This document shows, piece after piece, positions 1-6,587 of a stretch of 8,146 nt of DNA. Location: assembly GCA_002292895.1 (NCBI GenBank), contig DBCE01000018.1, positions 1-8,146 on the forward strand, written 5' to 3'. Below the pieces are notes generated by a model. That model saw nothing but the letters and a program-made list of their open reading frames with translations. It was not told the origin of the DNA and ran no database searches. The position numbers were made by a program, and so were the translations under genes. The number at the start of each line of letters is the position of its first letter. Positions within the stretch are counted from its first letter, which is position 1. The stretch comes from Phycisphaerales bacterium UBA966 (GTDB lineage: Bacteria; Planctomycetota; Phycisphaerae; Phycisphaerales; SM1A02).

Positions 1-1392
1 TTGACGAGGCAATTGCGCACGCATGGCTGGGAGCGGAGCAACGCTGCTGGCGGTTGGAAACTCACGCGCGGCTCGTAGTACTTCCACGCTGGAACAAGCT
101 GACCAATCCTTTGGCGTGCAACCGATTGGAAGTAGATCATCGATACGCGGCGCCCAGCGTCCAGGAAGCCCGGTGACCAGATCTTGCGTCTGCGTGGAGC
201 CAGGGATGATGAGCGCGAATCGTGGTTCAAATCCCGACTCGCTGACGGCGCGCAGTGTGCCGGTCGAAGCGTGGGCGCTCCGAATTTGCTTGCCCTTGGA
301 TGTTTCCAAGAGCAAGAAATCCTCGTGACCGGGCGCGGGGCGCAGCTCGCCGTCCTTGACGGTCACCTGACTGATTCGAAAGGCACGATCCGTGCCGGGC
401 TCGGTCAGTTCAATCGTGCCACGAGCAACGGCGGGTTCAACGCAGCGCCACAGTTCCAGTTCCCCCAGCATCGCCACCAACGGACGCTTGGCGGTCCCAA
501 CCGTCTCGGAGCGATCGACATCACCGCGCAGCGCAAAGATCTCCTGCACGGCCAGAAACTTGGGGCCCCGTTCAAATCCGCTGTACAGCGATGATGCTTC
601 CGGCTCCGCCAACGGCAAGGTGACGATCGCACCTTCGGATGGGCGAACCACCGTGGCATTCATCAGGGAAATCTTGGCAACCATGCCGCGCGGGGTTTCA
701 TGGATATCCACCGCGGCGTCCTCAGCGGTGAACTCGGTAGCGATGGAACTGCCTCCCGCTTGGTCCAGTTCGATAGCAGCAACGCCAGTGAGCAGAAGCC
801 GGCGCTTGATGCCCAATCCAGCCGGGGGTTCAACTTCCCGCGCCGCATCGGCGTAGATCATCATCTTGTCTGCAACCACTGCTTCGCCGCGCCCAACTGC
901 CGCGATCAGAACCTGCGTGGCGTCCGCCGTTGCCAGTTCCTTCATGCGCGTCCAGAAGTGCGGAACAACAAACGCCACCAGTACCAACATCACTACGCAC
1001 AGCGTGCCACCCAGAATGGCGACTGGCGCAAATACCCTGCGATATCCCATGCCACACGCAGACATAGCAACCACTTCGTTGTCGGTAGCGAAGCGGTGCA
1101 TGACTAATGTTGATGCAAAGCCTGCGGCAAACGGCATGGCAAACTGCAGCATCGGCACCATGGCCAATGTCACATACTTAAAGATGGTGTTGGCGCCGAT
1201 CGAATTGTCCGCCAGTGGCTTCGCTGCGGCACCAAAGGCGATGACCGTCACAATCACCGATGTAGTGACTGCAAACACGCGCAGCAATTCCCACGCAACA
1301 TGGCGCCACAGCGTCCACGGAATTCCAGTGAGGCGAAGTTCGCCATCCGGCGCGGGCGTTGTCGTGGATTCCAACGGTTGATCCATGTGCAT
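1..1392 (-). CDS. LptF/LptG-family permease, C-terminus cut by window edge
   Basis: Likely inner-membrane subunit of the LptB2FG ABC transporter, which extracts lipopolysaccharide and passes it to the periplasmic bridge. The frame is open for 464 codons up to base 1 with no stop. Three hydrophobic helices are visible near residues 36-57, 70-97 and 118-145. Between helices 2 and 3 lies the cytoplasmic stretch TDNEVVAMSACGMGYRRV (about 103-120), which matches the coupling-helix region of YjgP/YjgQ proteins (E-[IV]-x-[AV]-[ML]-x-[AS]-x-G). About 300 residues of soluble, beta-rich sequence follow, fitting the periplasmic jellyroll domain. The last residues seen (VLRAAREF and onward) look like the linker before helices 4-6, which lie outside the window. 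The start is uncertain: ATG at 1392, ATG at 1386, or GTG at 1410 touching the upstream TGA; none has a well-spaced Shine-Dalgarno. The regulator gene ends at 1411, so co-transcription is likely. Whether this is LptF or LptG cannot be decided here. Confidence 0.85.
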   Translation of the reverse strand, partial: MHMDQPLESTTTPAPDGELRLTGIPWTLWRHVAWELLRVFAVTTSVIVTVIAFGAAAKPLADNSIGANTIFKYVTLAMVPMLQFAMPFAAGFASTLVMHRFATDNEVVAMSACGMGYRRVFAPVAILGGTLCVVMLVLVAFVVPHFWTRMKELATADATQVLIAAVGRGEAVVADKMMIYADAAREVEPPAGLGIKRRLLLTGVAAIELDQAGGSSIATEFTAEDAAVDIHETPRGMVAKISLMNATVVRPSEGAIVTLPLAEPEASSLYSGFERGPKFLAVQEIFALRGDVDRSETVGTAKRPLVAMLGELELWRCVEPAVARGTIELTEPGTDRAFRISQVTVKDGELRPAPGHEDFLLLETSKGKQIRSAHASTGTLRAVSESGFEPRFALIIPGSTQTQDLVTGLPGRWAPRIDDLLPIGCTPKDWSACSSVEVLRAAREFPTASSVAPLPAMRAQLPRQ

Positions 1393-1410
1393 GGTGGAGC
1401 GGCGCCGCAC

Positions 1411-2790
1411 TCAGCGGAGACCGTACTCCTTCAACTTACGGTACAGCGTGCGCTCACCAATGCCAAGCATCTGCGCAGTTTGCTCACGATTTCCAGCGGT
1501 CATTGCCAGCGTCTGACGAATGGCTTCCTTCTCAAGTTTGTCGAGGCCGACTCCGGCGAGCGAACCAACCGCGCCCTGCCCCTCAGCCGAGTCGTCGGCG
1601 GATCGCACTTCATCAGGAACATCGCGCAACGAAAGCTCCGGGCCTTGTGAAGTGACCACCATGCGATGGATGGCGTTGAACAATTCACGGACATTGCCCG
1701 GCCAGTCGTAACCAATTAGCCGCATCATCACTGGCTGAGGTACCAGCGGGCGCGGACGACCAAGCTCCGCCGCGTACTTGCCGACGGCGTGATTCACCAG
1801 CAGCGGAATGTCCTCGCGCCGTTCGCGAAGCGGGGGAATGACAATCTCCGCGCCGCGGATTCGGTAATAGAGATCCTCGCGGAAGCGCCCATCCTTTGAC
1901 ATCTGTGACAAGTCACGATTGGTGGCACTGACAAAACGAACATCCGTCTTTCGCTGCTCATTTGAGCCAAGCCGCACCAGGTCGCCGGTTTCAAGAACGC
2001 GCAGCAATTTGGGCTGCATAGTGAGCGGCATGTCACCAATTTCGTCAAGGAACAGCGTGCCTTTGTCTGCAAATTCAAACACACCTTCGCGGTCCTTGTC
2101 GGCGCCGGTGAAGGCCCCGCGCACGTGCCCAAAGAGTTGGTCTTCCAGCAAACTTTCGGACTGACCGGCCGCGTTGAATGTCACGTAGCGACGGGCCGCG
2201 CGGCGACTGGCCTTATGAATGGCGGCAGCCACCAGCTCCTTGCCGGTGCCACTCTCCCCGCGCACGAGCACCGGGATGGAACTTGGGGCAACCTGGCGGA
2301 TCAAAGCCACCACTTGGCGCATGGCCGGGCTGTCGCCAATGATGCCTTCAAAGCCAAACGCCGCATCAAGTTCGCCCTTTAAACGGCTGTTTTGATGGCG
2401 CAAGACCACGGTTTCCGCGGCGCGCTGCACCAGGTTGCGGAACACCACCAGGTCAATCGGCTTCTCAATGAAGTCATATGCCCCGCCCTGCAAGGCGCGC
2501 TTGGCGGTGGGGATGTCCCCGTGCGCGGTCACCATGATCGTCTCGGCATCCGGCTGCAGGCGCTTGGCTAATTCCAACACTTCAAGGCCGGCCGTTGGCG
2601 ATTCCATCACCAGGTCGGTGACGATGACATCAAACGCCCCGTGGCGCAGTTCATCCTCGGCCTCAGCCCGGCTGTGGCGAATAGTGCAGACATGACCCGG
2701 TTTTTTAAGGGCGTCCGCCATGGTTTCGGCGTGCCCCCGATCGTCATCGACCAAGAGAACCTGCGCGTGGATATCTGTATTGCCCGCCAT
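1411..2790 (-). CDS. Sigma-54-dependent response regulator, NtrC family
   Basis: Cytoplasmic two-component transcription activator of 459 residues with the full three-domain layout. The receiver domain (about 9-125) has the acidic pocket D15-D17, phospho-acceptor D59 in VTDLVM, T88 in MVTAHGD and K110 in IEKP. The AAA+ domain (about 150-385) has Walker A GESGTGKE (178-185), an intact sigma-54-contacting GAFTGA loop (225-230), Walker B LFLDE (246-250) and WPGNVREL near its end. The C-terminal Fis-type helix-turn-helix includes NREQTAQMLGIGERTLYRKL. All key residues are present, so it should activate RpoN-dependent promoters. The ATG at 2790 is chosen because the receiver fold starts about ten residues later; in-frame ATGs at 2859 and 2916 would add non-conserved residues and run into the murC upstream region. 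No Shine-Dalgarno precedes 2790. No sensor kinase lies in the window. The Lpt permease follows directly and is its only visible operon partner. Targets are unknown. Confidence 0.95.
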   Translation of the reverse strand: MAGNTDIHAQVLLVDDDRGHAETMADALKKPGHVCTIRHSRAEAEDELRHGAFDVIVTDLVMESPTAGLEVLELAKRLQPDAETIMVTAHGDIPTAKRALQGGAYDFIEKPIDLVVFRNLVQRAAETVVLRHQNSRLKGELDAAFGFEGIIGDSPAMRQVVALIRQVAPSSIPVLVRGESGTGKELVAAAIHKASRRAARRYVTFNAAGQSESLLEDQLFGHVRGAFTGADKDREGVFEFADKGTLFLDEIGDMPLTMQPKLLRVLETGDLVRLGSNEQRKTDVRFVSATNRDLSQMSKDGRFREDLYYRIRGAEIVIPPLRERREDIPLLVNHAVGKYAAELGRPRPLVPQPVMMRLIGYDWPGNVRELFNAIHRMVVTSQGPELSLRDVPDEVRSADDSAEGQGAVGSLAGVGLDKLEKEAIRQTLAMTAGNREQTAQMLGIGERTLYRKLKEYGLR

Positions 2791-2800
2791 GAGAGCCCGG

Positions 2801-2806
2801 ATTGTA
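2801..2806 (-). promoter_or_regulatory. Possible -10 element for the regulator gene
   Basis: The minus strand reads TACAAT, five of six matches to TATAAT, with 10 bases between it and the regulator ATG at 2790. If used, transcription would start within a few bases of the start codon, giving a nearly leaderless message, which agrees with the absence of a Shine-Dalgarno there. No good -35 is found at 16-18 bases; TTGTCC lies 23 bases upstream, too far. Tentative. Confidence 0.3.
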
Positions 2807-2829
2807 GGGGTGACCCGCCCCGTCCCGGC

Positions 2830-2841
2830 GGACAAGTGTCC
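2830..2841. promoter_or_regulatory. Palindrome GGACAAGTGTCC, candidate operator
   Basis: Inverted repeat with 5-base arms GGACA/TGTCC around a 2-base centre, located between the two divergent genes, 24-35 bases upstream of the TACAAT hexamer as read on the minus strand. GTCCCG also occurs twice as a direct repeat at 2822-2827 and 2838-2843. The position suits a dimeric DNA-binding protein, perhaps the adjacent regulator itself, but 5-base arms are short and could occur by chance. Confidence 0.3.
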
Positions 2842-2992
2842 CGAAAGAACGCCTGTCATGCCAAAACAATGAGGATTTTCCACCCCCTGTGCCGATATCT
2901 TGGACGTGAACGACATTGACCTCGCCTACATCTCGACCGCAGGAGCTCGCACCACTCACCGGAGCACCGCCCGAGATGCCGTCGCGGATCCA

Positions 2993-2997
2993 AAGGA
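2993..2997 (+). promoter_or_regulatory. Ribosome binding site deciding the murC start
   Basis: AAGGA followed by a 7-base spacer to GTG at 3005. It supports GTG 3005 over the upstream in-frame TTG 2900 and GTG 2906, which lack a comparable site. Confidence 0.65.
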
Positions 2998-3004
2998 TGA
3001 ATCT

Positions 3005-4489
3005 GTGAGCACACTGTTTGAGAGCACCGGCCCGAGCCTGAAGGACCTTGAAGTCCCCGACTTCGCAGGTCGGCGCGTGTGGCTGGTTGGTATCGGTGGA
3101 TGCGGAATGAGTGGGCTTGCACAGATGCTCAAGCGTCGTGGCGCAGAAGTTTCCGGCAGCGATATGTCGGCGAGTTCCGCAACCGAAGCACTGGAGTCCG
3201 AAGGCATCACCGTACGCATCGGTCACGCCGCAGAACAACTGCCTGCTCCATGCGACCTGGTCATTGCCAGCGCCGCCATCAAGAGCGAACACCCAGAAGT
3301 TGACGAAGCGCGTCGCCGCGGTATTGACGTAGTGAGTTACGCGGAAGCCATTGGTCTGGTGCAGAAGGGACGTACTGGCGTCAGCATCGCCGGTACGCAC
3401 GGCAAGAGTTCCACCAGTTCAATGCTCTCCTACGTGCTCATTGAGTGCGGACTTGATCCAAGTTTGATTGTTGGTGCAACGTGCGCGCAGATTGGTGGCG
3501 GCAGTCGTACTGGCTCTGACACCATTCCTGTTGGTACGCAACGCGGTCGCCCAGGCATTCTTGTTGCGGAGGCTTGCGAGTTCAATCGCAGCTTCCACCA
3601 TCACCATCCGGTGATTGGTCTGATCAACAATGTTGAAGAAGATCACCTAGAAATCTACGGAAATCTTGAGAACATCATCAAGGCGTTCCATGAATTTGCA
3701 GCGCTGATTCCAGCCGCAAAGCATGGCGGAAAGTTGTTGATCGCTGCTGATGGCGCGCATCGCCGCGACGTAGCCAGCGGCCTGTCCTGCGCAGTGTCGA
3801 CGTTCGGTTGGTCGCCCAGCGCTGACTACCACGTTCAATACGATCCGCGTACTGGTCTTAGCACCATCCTTGTTGGCGGCCAAGCCGTCTGCAGTTGGGT
3901 GGGTCGAATGCCCGGCGACCACATGGCACTCAACGGTGCCGCGGCAGCAATCTTGGCGCACTGGCTCGGCGCGGAGTGGAGCGCCATCGGCACTGCGCTT
4001 GGAAACTTCCTTGGTCTTGATCGGCGCATGCAGAACTTGGGCGAACGCACCATGCGTCATGGCGGCGTAGTCACGGTGTTCGATGACTATGGTCACCACC
4101 CCACCGAGTGCGAAACCACGCTCAAGGCATTGCGGACACGCTTCGAACCCAAGCGCCTCATCTGCGTCTTCCAACCGCATCAACACAGTCGCACGCGATT
4201 CCTTCTTGAGCACTTTGCAAAGAGCTTCTCGAACGCCGACATGGTGATCGTGCCAGACATTTACTTTGTGCGCGACAGTGAAGAGGAGCGCACCAAGGTG
4301 AGCGCCTCCGACCTTGTTGATCGCCTCCGCGCGCGTGGCATTGCCGCCATGCACCTGTATCCGTTTGACGCCATTGTTGAACAACTGGAAATGATGGCCG
4401 CCGACGGTGACCTGATTGTGGTCATGGGCGCCGGACCGGTTTGGAAGATCGGCCACGCCTTTCTTGGCCGCGCCAGCGGGCACGCGTAA
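3005..4489 (+). CDS. murC: UDP-N-acetylmuramate--L-alanine ligase (MurC)
   Basis: Cytoplasmic ATP-dependent Mur ligase that adds L-alanine to UDP-MurNAc, the first amino acid of the peptidoglycan stem peptide. The 494-residue length is normal for MurC. The N-terminal nucleotide-fold domain has the glycine-rich GIGGCGMSGLAQML (about 29-42) for UDP-MurNAc. The central ATPase domain has the P-loop GTHGKSS (130-136), the acidic EACEFNRSF (189-197) and NNVEEDHLE (208-216). The C-terminal domain has DDYGHHPTE (360-368) and FQPHQHSRTR (389-398), both typical of MurC rather than MurD, MurE or MurF. The P-loop carries Ser-Ser where many MurC have Thr-Thr, a conservative change. The start is taken as GTG 3005 with AAGGA seven bases upstream; this places the nucleotide-binding motif at the usual distance from the N-terminus. 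TTG 2900 would add 35 residues without recognisable similarity. The TAA stop overlaps the murB ATG, so the two are likely translationally coupled. Confidence 0.96.
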   Translation: MSTLFESTGPSLKDLEVPDFAGRRVWLVGIGGCGMSGLAQMLKRRGAEVSGSDMSASSATEALESEGITVRIGHAAEQLPAPCDLVIASAAIKSEHPEVDEARRRGIDVVSYAEAIGLVQKGRTGVSIAGTHGKSSTSSMLSYVLIECGLDPSLIVGATCAQIGGGSRTGSDTIPVGTQRGRPGILVAEACEFNRSFHHHHPVIGLINNVEEDHLEIYGNLENIIKAFHEFAALIPAAKHGGKLLIAADGAHRRDVASGLSCAVSTFGWSPSADYHVQYDPRTGLSTILVGGQAVCSWVGRMPGDHMALNGAAAAILAHWLGAEWSAIGTALGNFLGLDRRMQNLGERTMRHGGVVTVFDDYGHHPTECETTLKALRTRFEPKRLICVFQPHQHSRTRFLLEHFAKSFSNADMVIVPDIYFVRDSEEERTKVSASDLVDRLRARGIAAMHLYPFDAIVEQLEMMAADGDLIVVMGAGPVWKIGHAFLGRASGHA

Positions 4490-5442
4490 TGACCATGGCC
4501 ACACATCCACTGGGAAGTACCACGCTCTTTGCTGACCTCGATGTCAACGTGGAGCTTGATGCGCCGCTTGCGCAACACACTTGGTACGGCATCGGTGGTT
4601 CTGCTGATGCCCTGGTTCGACCGCAAACCCCCGAGGCACTTGCCACCCTGCTGCGACGCTGCTCACGCAATGCCGTACCCGTTCGCATTCTTGGCGAGGG
4701 TGCCAATCTCTTGGTTGCTGACGAAGGCGTCGACGGCGTGGTGGTCCGATTGGATGCCCCCTGTTTCAAGGGGCTGCAACTCAACGCCAATGGACCAGTC
4801 ACTGCAGCACGCGTTGGCGGAGGCCGCGACCTTGGTAAGACCATTCGCGAAACGGTCGCTGCAGGCTTGGCGGGACTGGAGCCGTTGATCGGTATTCCGG
4901 CAACCATCGGCGGCGCGGTGCGAATGAACGCCGGCGGAAAGTACGGCGCCATTGGTGACACGTTGCAATCGGTTGGCCTTGTTGATTGGAACGGCGAAGA
5001 ACACGTCTATGACCGCGCCGCCATCCGATGCGAATACCGGCACACTGACCTGCCGCCGGGCATCGTGACGTGGGCGGTACTGGCGTTGCAAGCTGCTGAT
5101 CCAGTGGCTCTGCGCGCGCGCTCCAAGGAAATCAGTGAATACAAAGCCAGCGTGCAGCCGCTGGCGGCACACAGCGCGGGCTGCATGTACAAGAATCCAA
5201 TCCACCCCGCCACTGGTGTTCGCATCAGTGCCGGTAAGGTCATCGATGATGCTGGTCTCAAGGGAACTCGCGTGGGCGGCGCGTTAGTCAGCGGCCAACA
5301 CGGGAACTTCATTGTGGTTGAACCCGGCGCTCGCGCCGCGGATGTCATGGAATTGGCAGCGCTGGTGGCTGCAGAAACGTTTGCGCGCACGGGCGTCCGG
5401 CTCGAGCGCGAGGTAGTCTTCTGGCGCCGCGGCGAGGCGTAA
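4489..5442 (+). CDS. murB: UDP-N-acetylenolpyruvoylglucosamine reductase (MurB)
   Basis: Cytoplasmic FAD enzyme that uses NADPH to reduce UDP-GlcNAc-enolpyruvate to UDP-MurNAc, the substrate of the MurC encoded just upstream. The 317 residues contain the expected order of motifs: TWYGIGGSAD (31-40), LGEGANLLV in the FAD-binding domain, GIPATIGGAVRMNAGG (135-150), YRHTDLP (183-189), AGCMYKNP (230-237), AGKVIDDAGLKG, VGGALVSGQHGNFIV and the C-terminal LEREVVFW (305-312). E308 is the presumed catalytic glutamate. C232 occupies the position of the serine proton donor (normally G-S-x-F-K-N-P); see findings. The ATG at 4489 overlaps the murC stop as TAATG and is preferred. An ATG two codons later at 4495 is also possible, and the open frame further upstream lies inside murC. 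The short motif layout fits the type II MurB class without the extra E. coli-type loop insertion. Confidence 0.96.
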   Translation: MTMATHPLGSTTLFADLDVNVELDAPLAQHTWYGIGGSADALVRPQTPEALATLLRRCSRNAVPVRILGEGANLLVADEGVDGVVVRLDAPCFKGLQLNANGPVTAARVGGGRDLGKTIRETVAAGLAGLEPLIGIPATIGGAVRMNAGGKYGAIGDTLQSVGLVDWNGEEHVYDRAAIRCEYRHTDLPPGIVTWAVLALQAADPVALRARSKEISEYKASVQPLAAHSAGCMYKNPIHPATGVRISAGKVIDDAGLKGTRVGGALVSGQHGNFIVVEPGARAADVMELAALVAAETFARTGVRLEREVVFWRRGEA

Positions 5443-5489
5443 GCCCGCACGGTTTCCACTGCGCCACCGGACGGCGCGTCATGCATCGC

Positions 5490-5496
5490 AAGGAGG
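5490..5496 (+). promoter_or_regulatory. Strong ribosome binding site of ddl
   Basis: AAGGAGG, a seven-base perfect anti-16S match, followed by a 7-base spacer to the ATG at 5504. It is the best Shine-Dalgarno in the window and fixes the ddl start; most other genes here have none, so ddl may be translated more strongly or more independently. Confidence 0.85.
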
Positions 5497-5503
5497 CGAG
5501 CAC

Positions 5504-6472
5504 ATGTCTGCAAGCAACACCAATTCCCACGCCACCACGCCGAACACTGGCGCGGGCGTTCTGCCGCGCAGCATCCTGGTGCTCAAGGGCGGCCCCGACG
5601 CGGAGCGCGAAGTCAGCCTGAAGTCCGGAGGCATGGTGGCCGCCGCGCTGCGCCGCGCTGGCATGGATGTGAATGAAGTCACCATCGATCGACCCAGCCT
5701 TGAAGAACTACGCGGCATGCGCGGCGAGGTGGTGTTCCCGGTGCTGCACGGATCATGGGGCGAAGGCGGCCCACTGCAGGAACTTCTTGAAGCGGACGGC
5801 CGACCCTACGTTGGATGCGGCCCGAAGGCAGCCCGACTAGCCATGGACAAAATCACCTCTAAGGCATTGGTTTCTGAGTTTGGCGTGCCGACGCCGCGCT
5901 CACAAGAACTGCGCAACAACGTTGAATTCTCCTTGGACTTCCCAGTGGTCCTCAAGCCCGCGGACGACGGCTCAAGCGTGGACCTGCGCATCTGTCACAG
6001 CATGCAGGAAGTCATGCGCGCGCGCCTTGAAATTGGGCCGCGCCGCGAACGCATCCTTGCTGAAGAATTCATCACCGGCCGCGAACTCACCGTTGGCTTG
6101 ATTGACGGCGAGTGCCTGCCGATCATTGAGATCCGCCCGCGCGAGGGCACCTACGACTACGAAGCCAAGTACAACCGGGACGACACGCAGTACATCCTCG
6201 ACCCAGAACTTCCAGTGGGCGTGGCTGATGCGGTTCGTGCATTTAGTCGCGCAGCATGGCATGCGGTTGGTTGCCGCGACGTAGCGCGGGTGGACTTCAT
6301 GCTGGATGAACGCGGTCCGTGGTTCCTGGAAATCAACACGATGCCTGGGTTTACCGACCATTCATTGGTGCCGAAGGCGGCACACCATGCCGGCATTTCC
6401 ATGGAAGAACTGGTGACCGGGCTGGTCCGTCGCGCACTGGCGCGTGCCTGTGCTCGCCGTGTTGCGGCCTGA
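5504..6472 (+). CDS. ddl: D-alanine--D-alanine ligase
   Basis: Cytoplasmic ATP-grasp ligase that joins two D-alanines to make the terminal dipeptide later added by MurF. The 322 residues begin with a polar tail of about 20 residues, then LKGGPDAEREVSL (substrate loop, with the conserved Glu), PVLHGSWGEGG, MDKITSK, VVLKPADDGSS (K151 and S157/S158, the nucleotide-binding lysine and serine loop), EEFITGRELTVG, the omega loop YDYEAKY (217-223), RVDF and EINTMPGFTDHSLVP (276-290, metal-binding E276 and N278). Tyr at 223, matching E. coli DdlB Tyr216, indicates D-Ala-D-Ala rather than the D-Ala-D-Lac specificity of VanA-type ligases. Two positions differ from the usual pattern: GSSVD instead of GSSVG (D160), and EINTMPG where Ser or Asn often precedes PG. 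The gene is 61 bases after murB. That gap holds a short GCGCC/GGCGC hairpin without a T tract, so read-through is likely. Confidence 0.96.
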   Translation: MSASNTNSHATTPNTGAGVLPRSILVLKGGPDAEREVSLKSGGMVAAALRRAGMDVNEVTIDRPSLEELRGMRGEVVFPVLHGSWGEGGPLQELLEADGRPYVGCGPKAARLAMDKITSKALVSEFGVPTPRSQELRNNVEFSLDFPVVLKPADDGSSVDLRICHSMQEVMRARLEIGPRRERILAEEFITGRELTVGLIDGECLPIIEIRPREGTYDYEAKYNRDDTQYILDPELPVGVADAVRAFSRAAWHAVGCRDVARVDFMLDERGPWFLEINTMPGFTDHSLVPKAAHHAGISMEELVTGLVRRALARACARRVAA

Positions 6473-6587
6473 TCGTTCCGCGGCGTACTGCCCCGTCGTT
6501 CTGCTGCGCGCCGCCTCGGCAGGGCCTATCAGCTGCCCGTGACTTGGCTGATGAATCGTCGGTGAATTGGTCGATGAAACCGTTCGC

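Larger units (their letters stand above)
2791..3004. other. Divergent intergenic region between regulator and murC
   Basis: This is the only sizeable non-coding gap in the window. It must supply the start signals for both the minus-strand regulator/permease pair and the plus-strand mur genes. It contains a -10-like hexamer on the minus strand, a 12-base palindrome and the murC Shine-Dalgarno, each listed separately. I could not find a well-spaced -35/-10 pair on either strand, nor a proper sigma-54 site (GG-N10-GC). The size holds if murC starts at GTG 3005 and shrinks if it starts at TTG 2900. Confidence 0.6.

Noticed and set aside
23..1381. Several plus-strand open frames opposite the permease gene
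   Set aside because: The minus-strand frame is open for the whole 1392 bases and shows LptF/LptG membrane helices and the coupling motif; the plus-strand frames are low-complexity shadows.
2849..2867. Minus-strand TTGGCATG near the regulator, resembling the -24 half of a sigma-54 promoter
   Set aside because: The conserved GG is followed by a GC after 8 bases rather than 10, and there is no TTGC element, so the spacing rule for RpoN promoters is not met.
2791..2916. N-terminal extension of the response regulator from ATG 2916 or 2859
   Set aside because: The extra residues do not look like any receiver-domain extension, and the domain begins naturally after ATG 2790; the extension would also overlap the murC upstream region.
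2744..3400. Long open frame on the minus strand covering the intergenic region and the murC start
   Set aside because: It lies antisense to murC and the regulator, shows no motif, and its composition fits a shadow of the coding frames in GC-rich DNA.
3647..4510. 287-codon open frame antisense to murC
   Set aside because: The murC frame over the same bases carries all family motifs; the antisense frame has none and is explained by codon bias.
5461..5477. Short hairpin GCGCC-7 bases-GGCGC between murB and ddl as a terminator
   Set aside because: The stem has only five pairs and no T-rich tract follows; in GC-rich DNA this is expected by chance, and ddl is functionally linked to murB.
6480..6537. 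Inverted repeats after ddl (GCGGCG/CGCCGC and GGCAG/CTGCC)
   Set aside because: Arms are 5-6 bases with long loops and no T tract; not convincing as a terminator or regulatory RNA.
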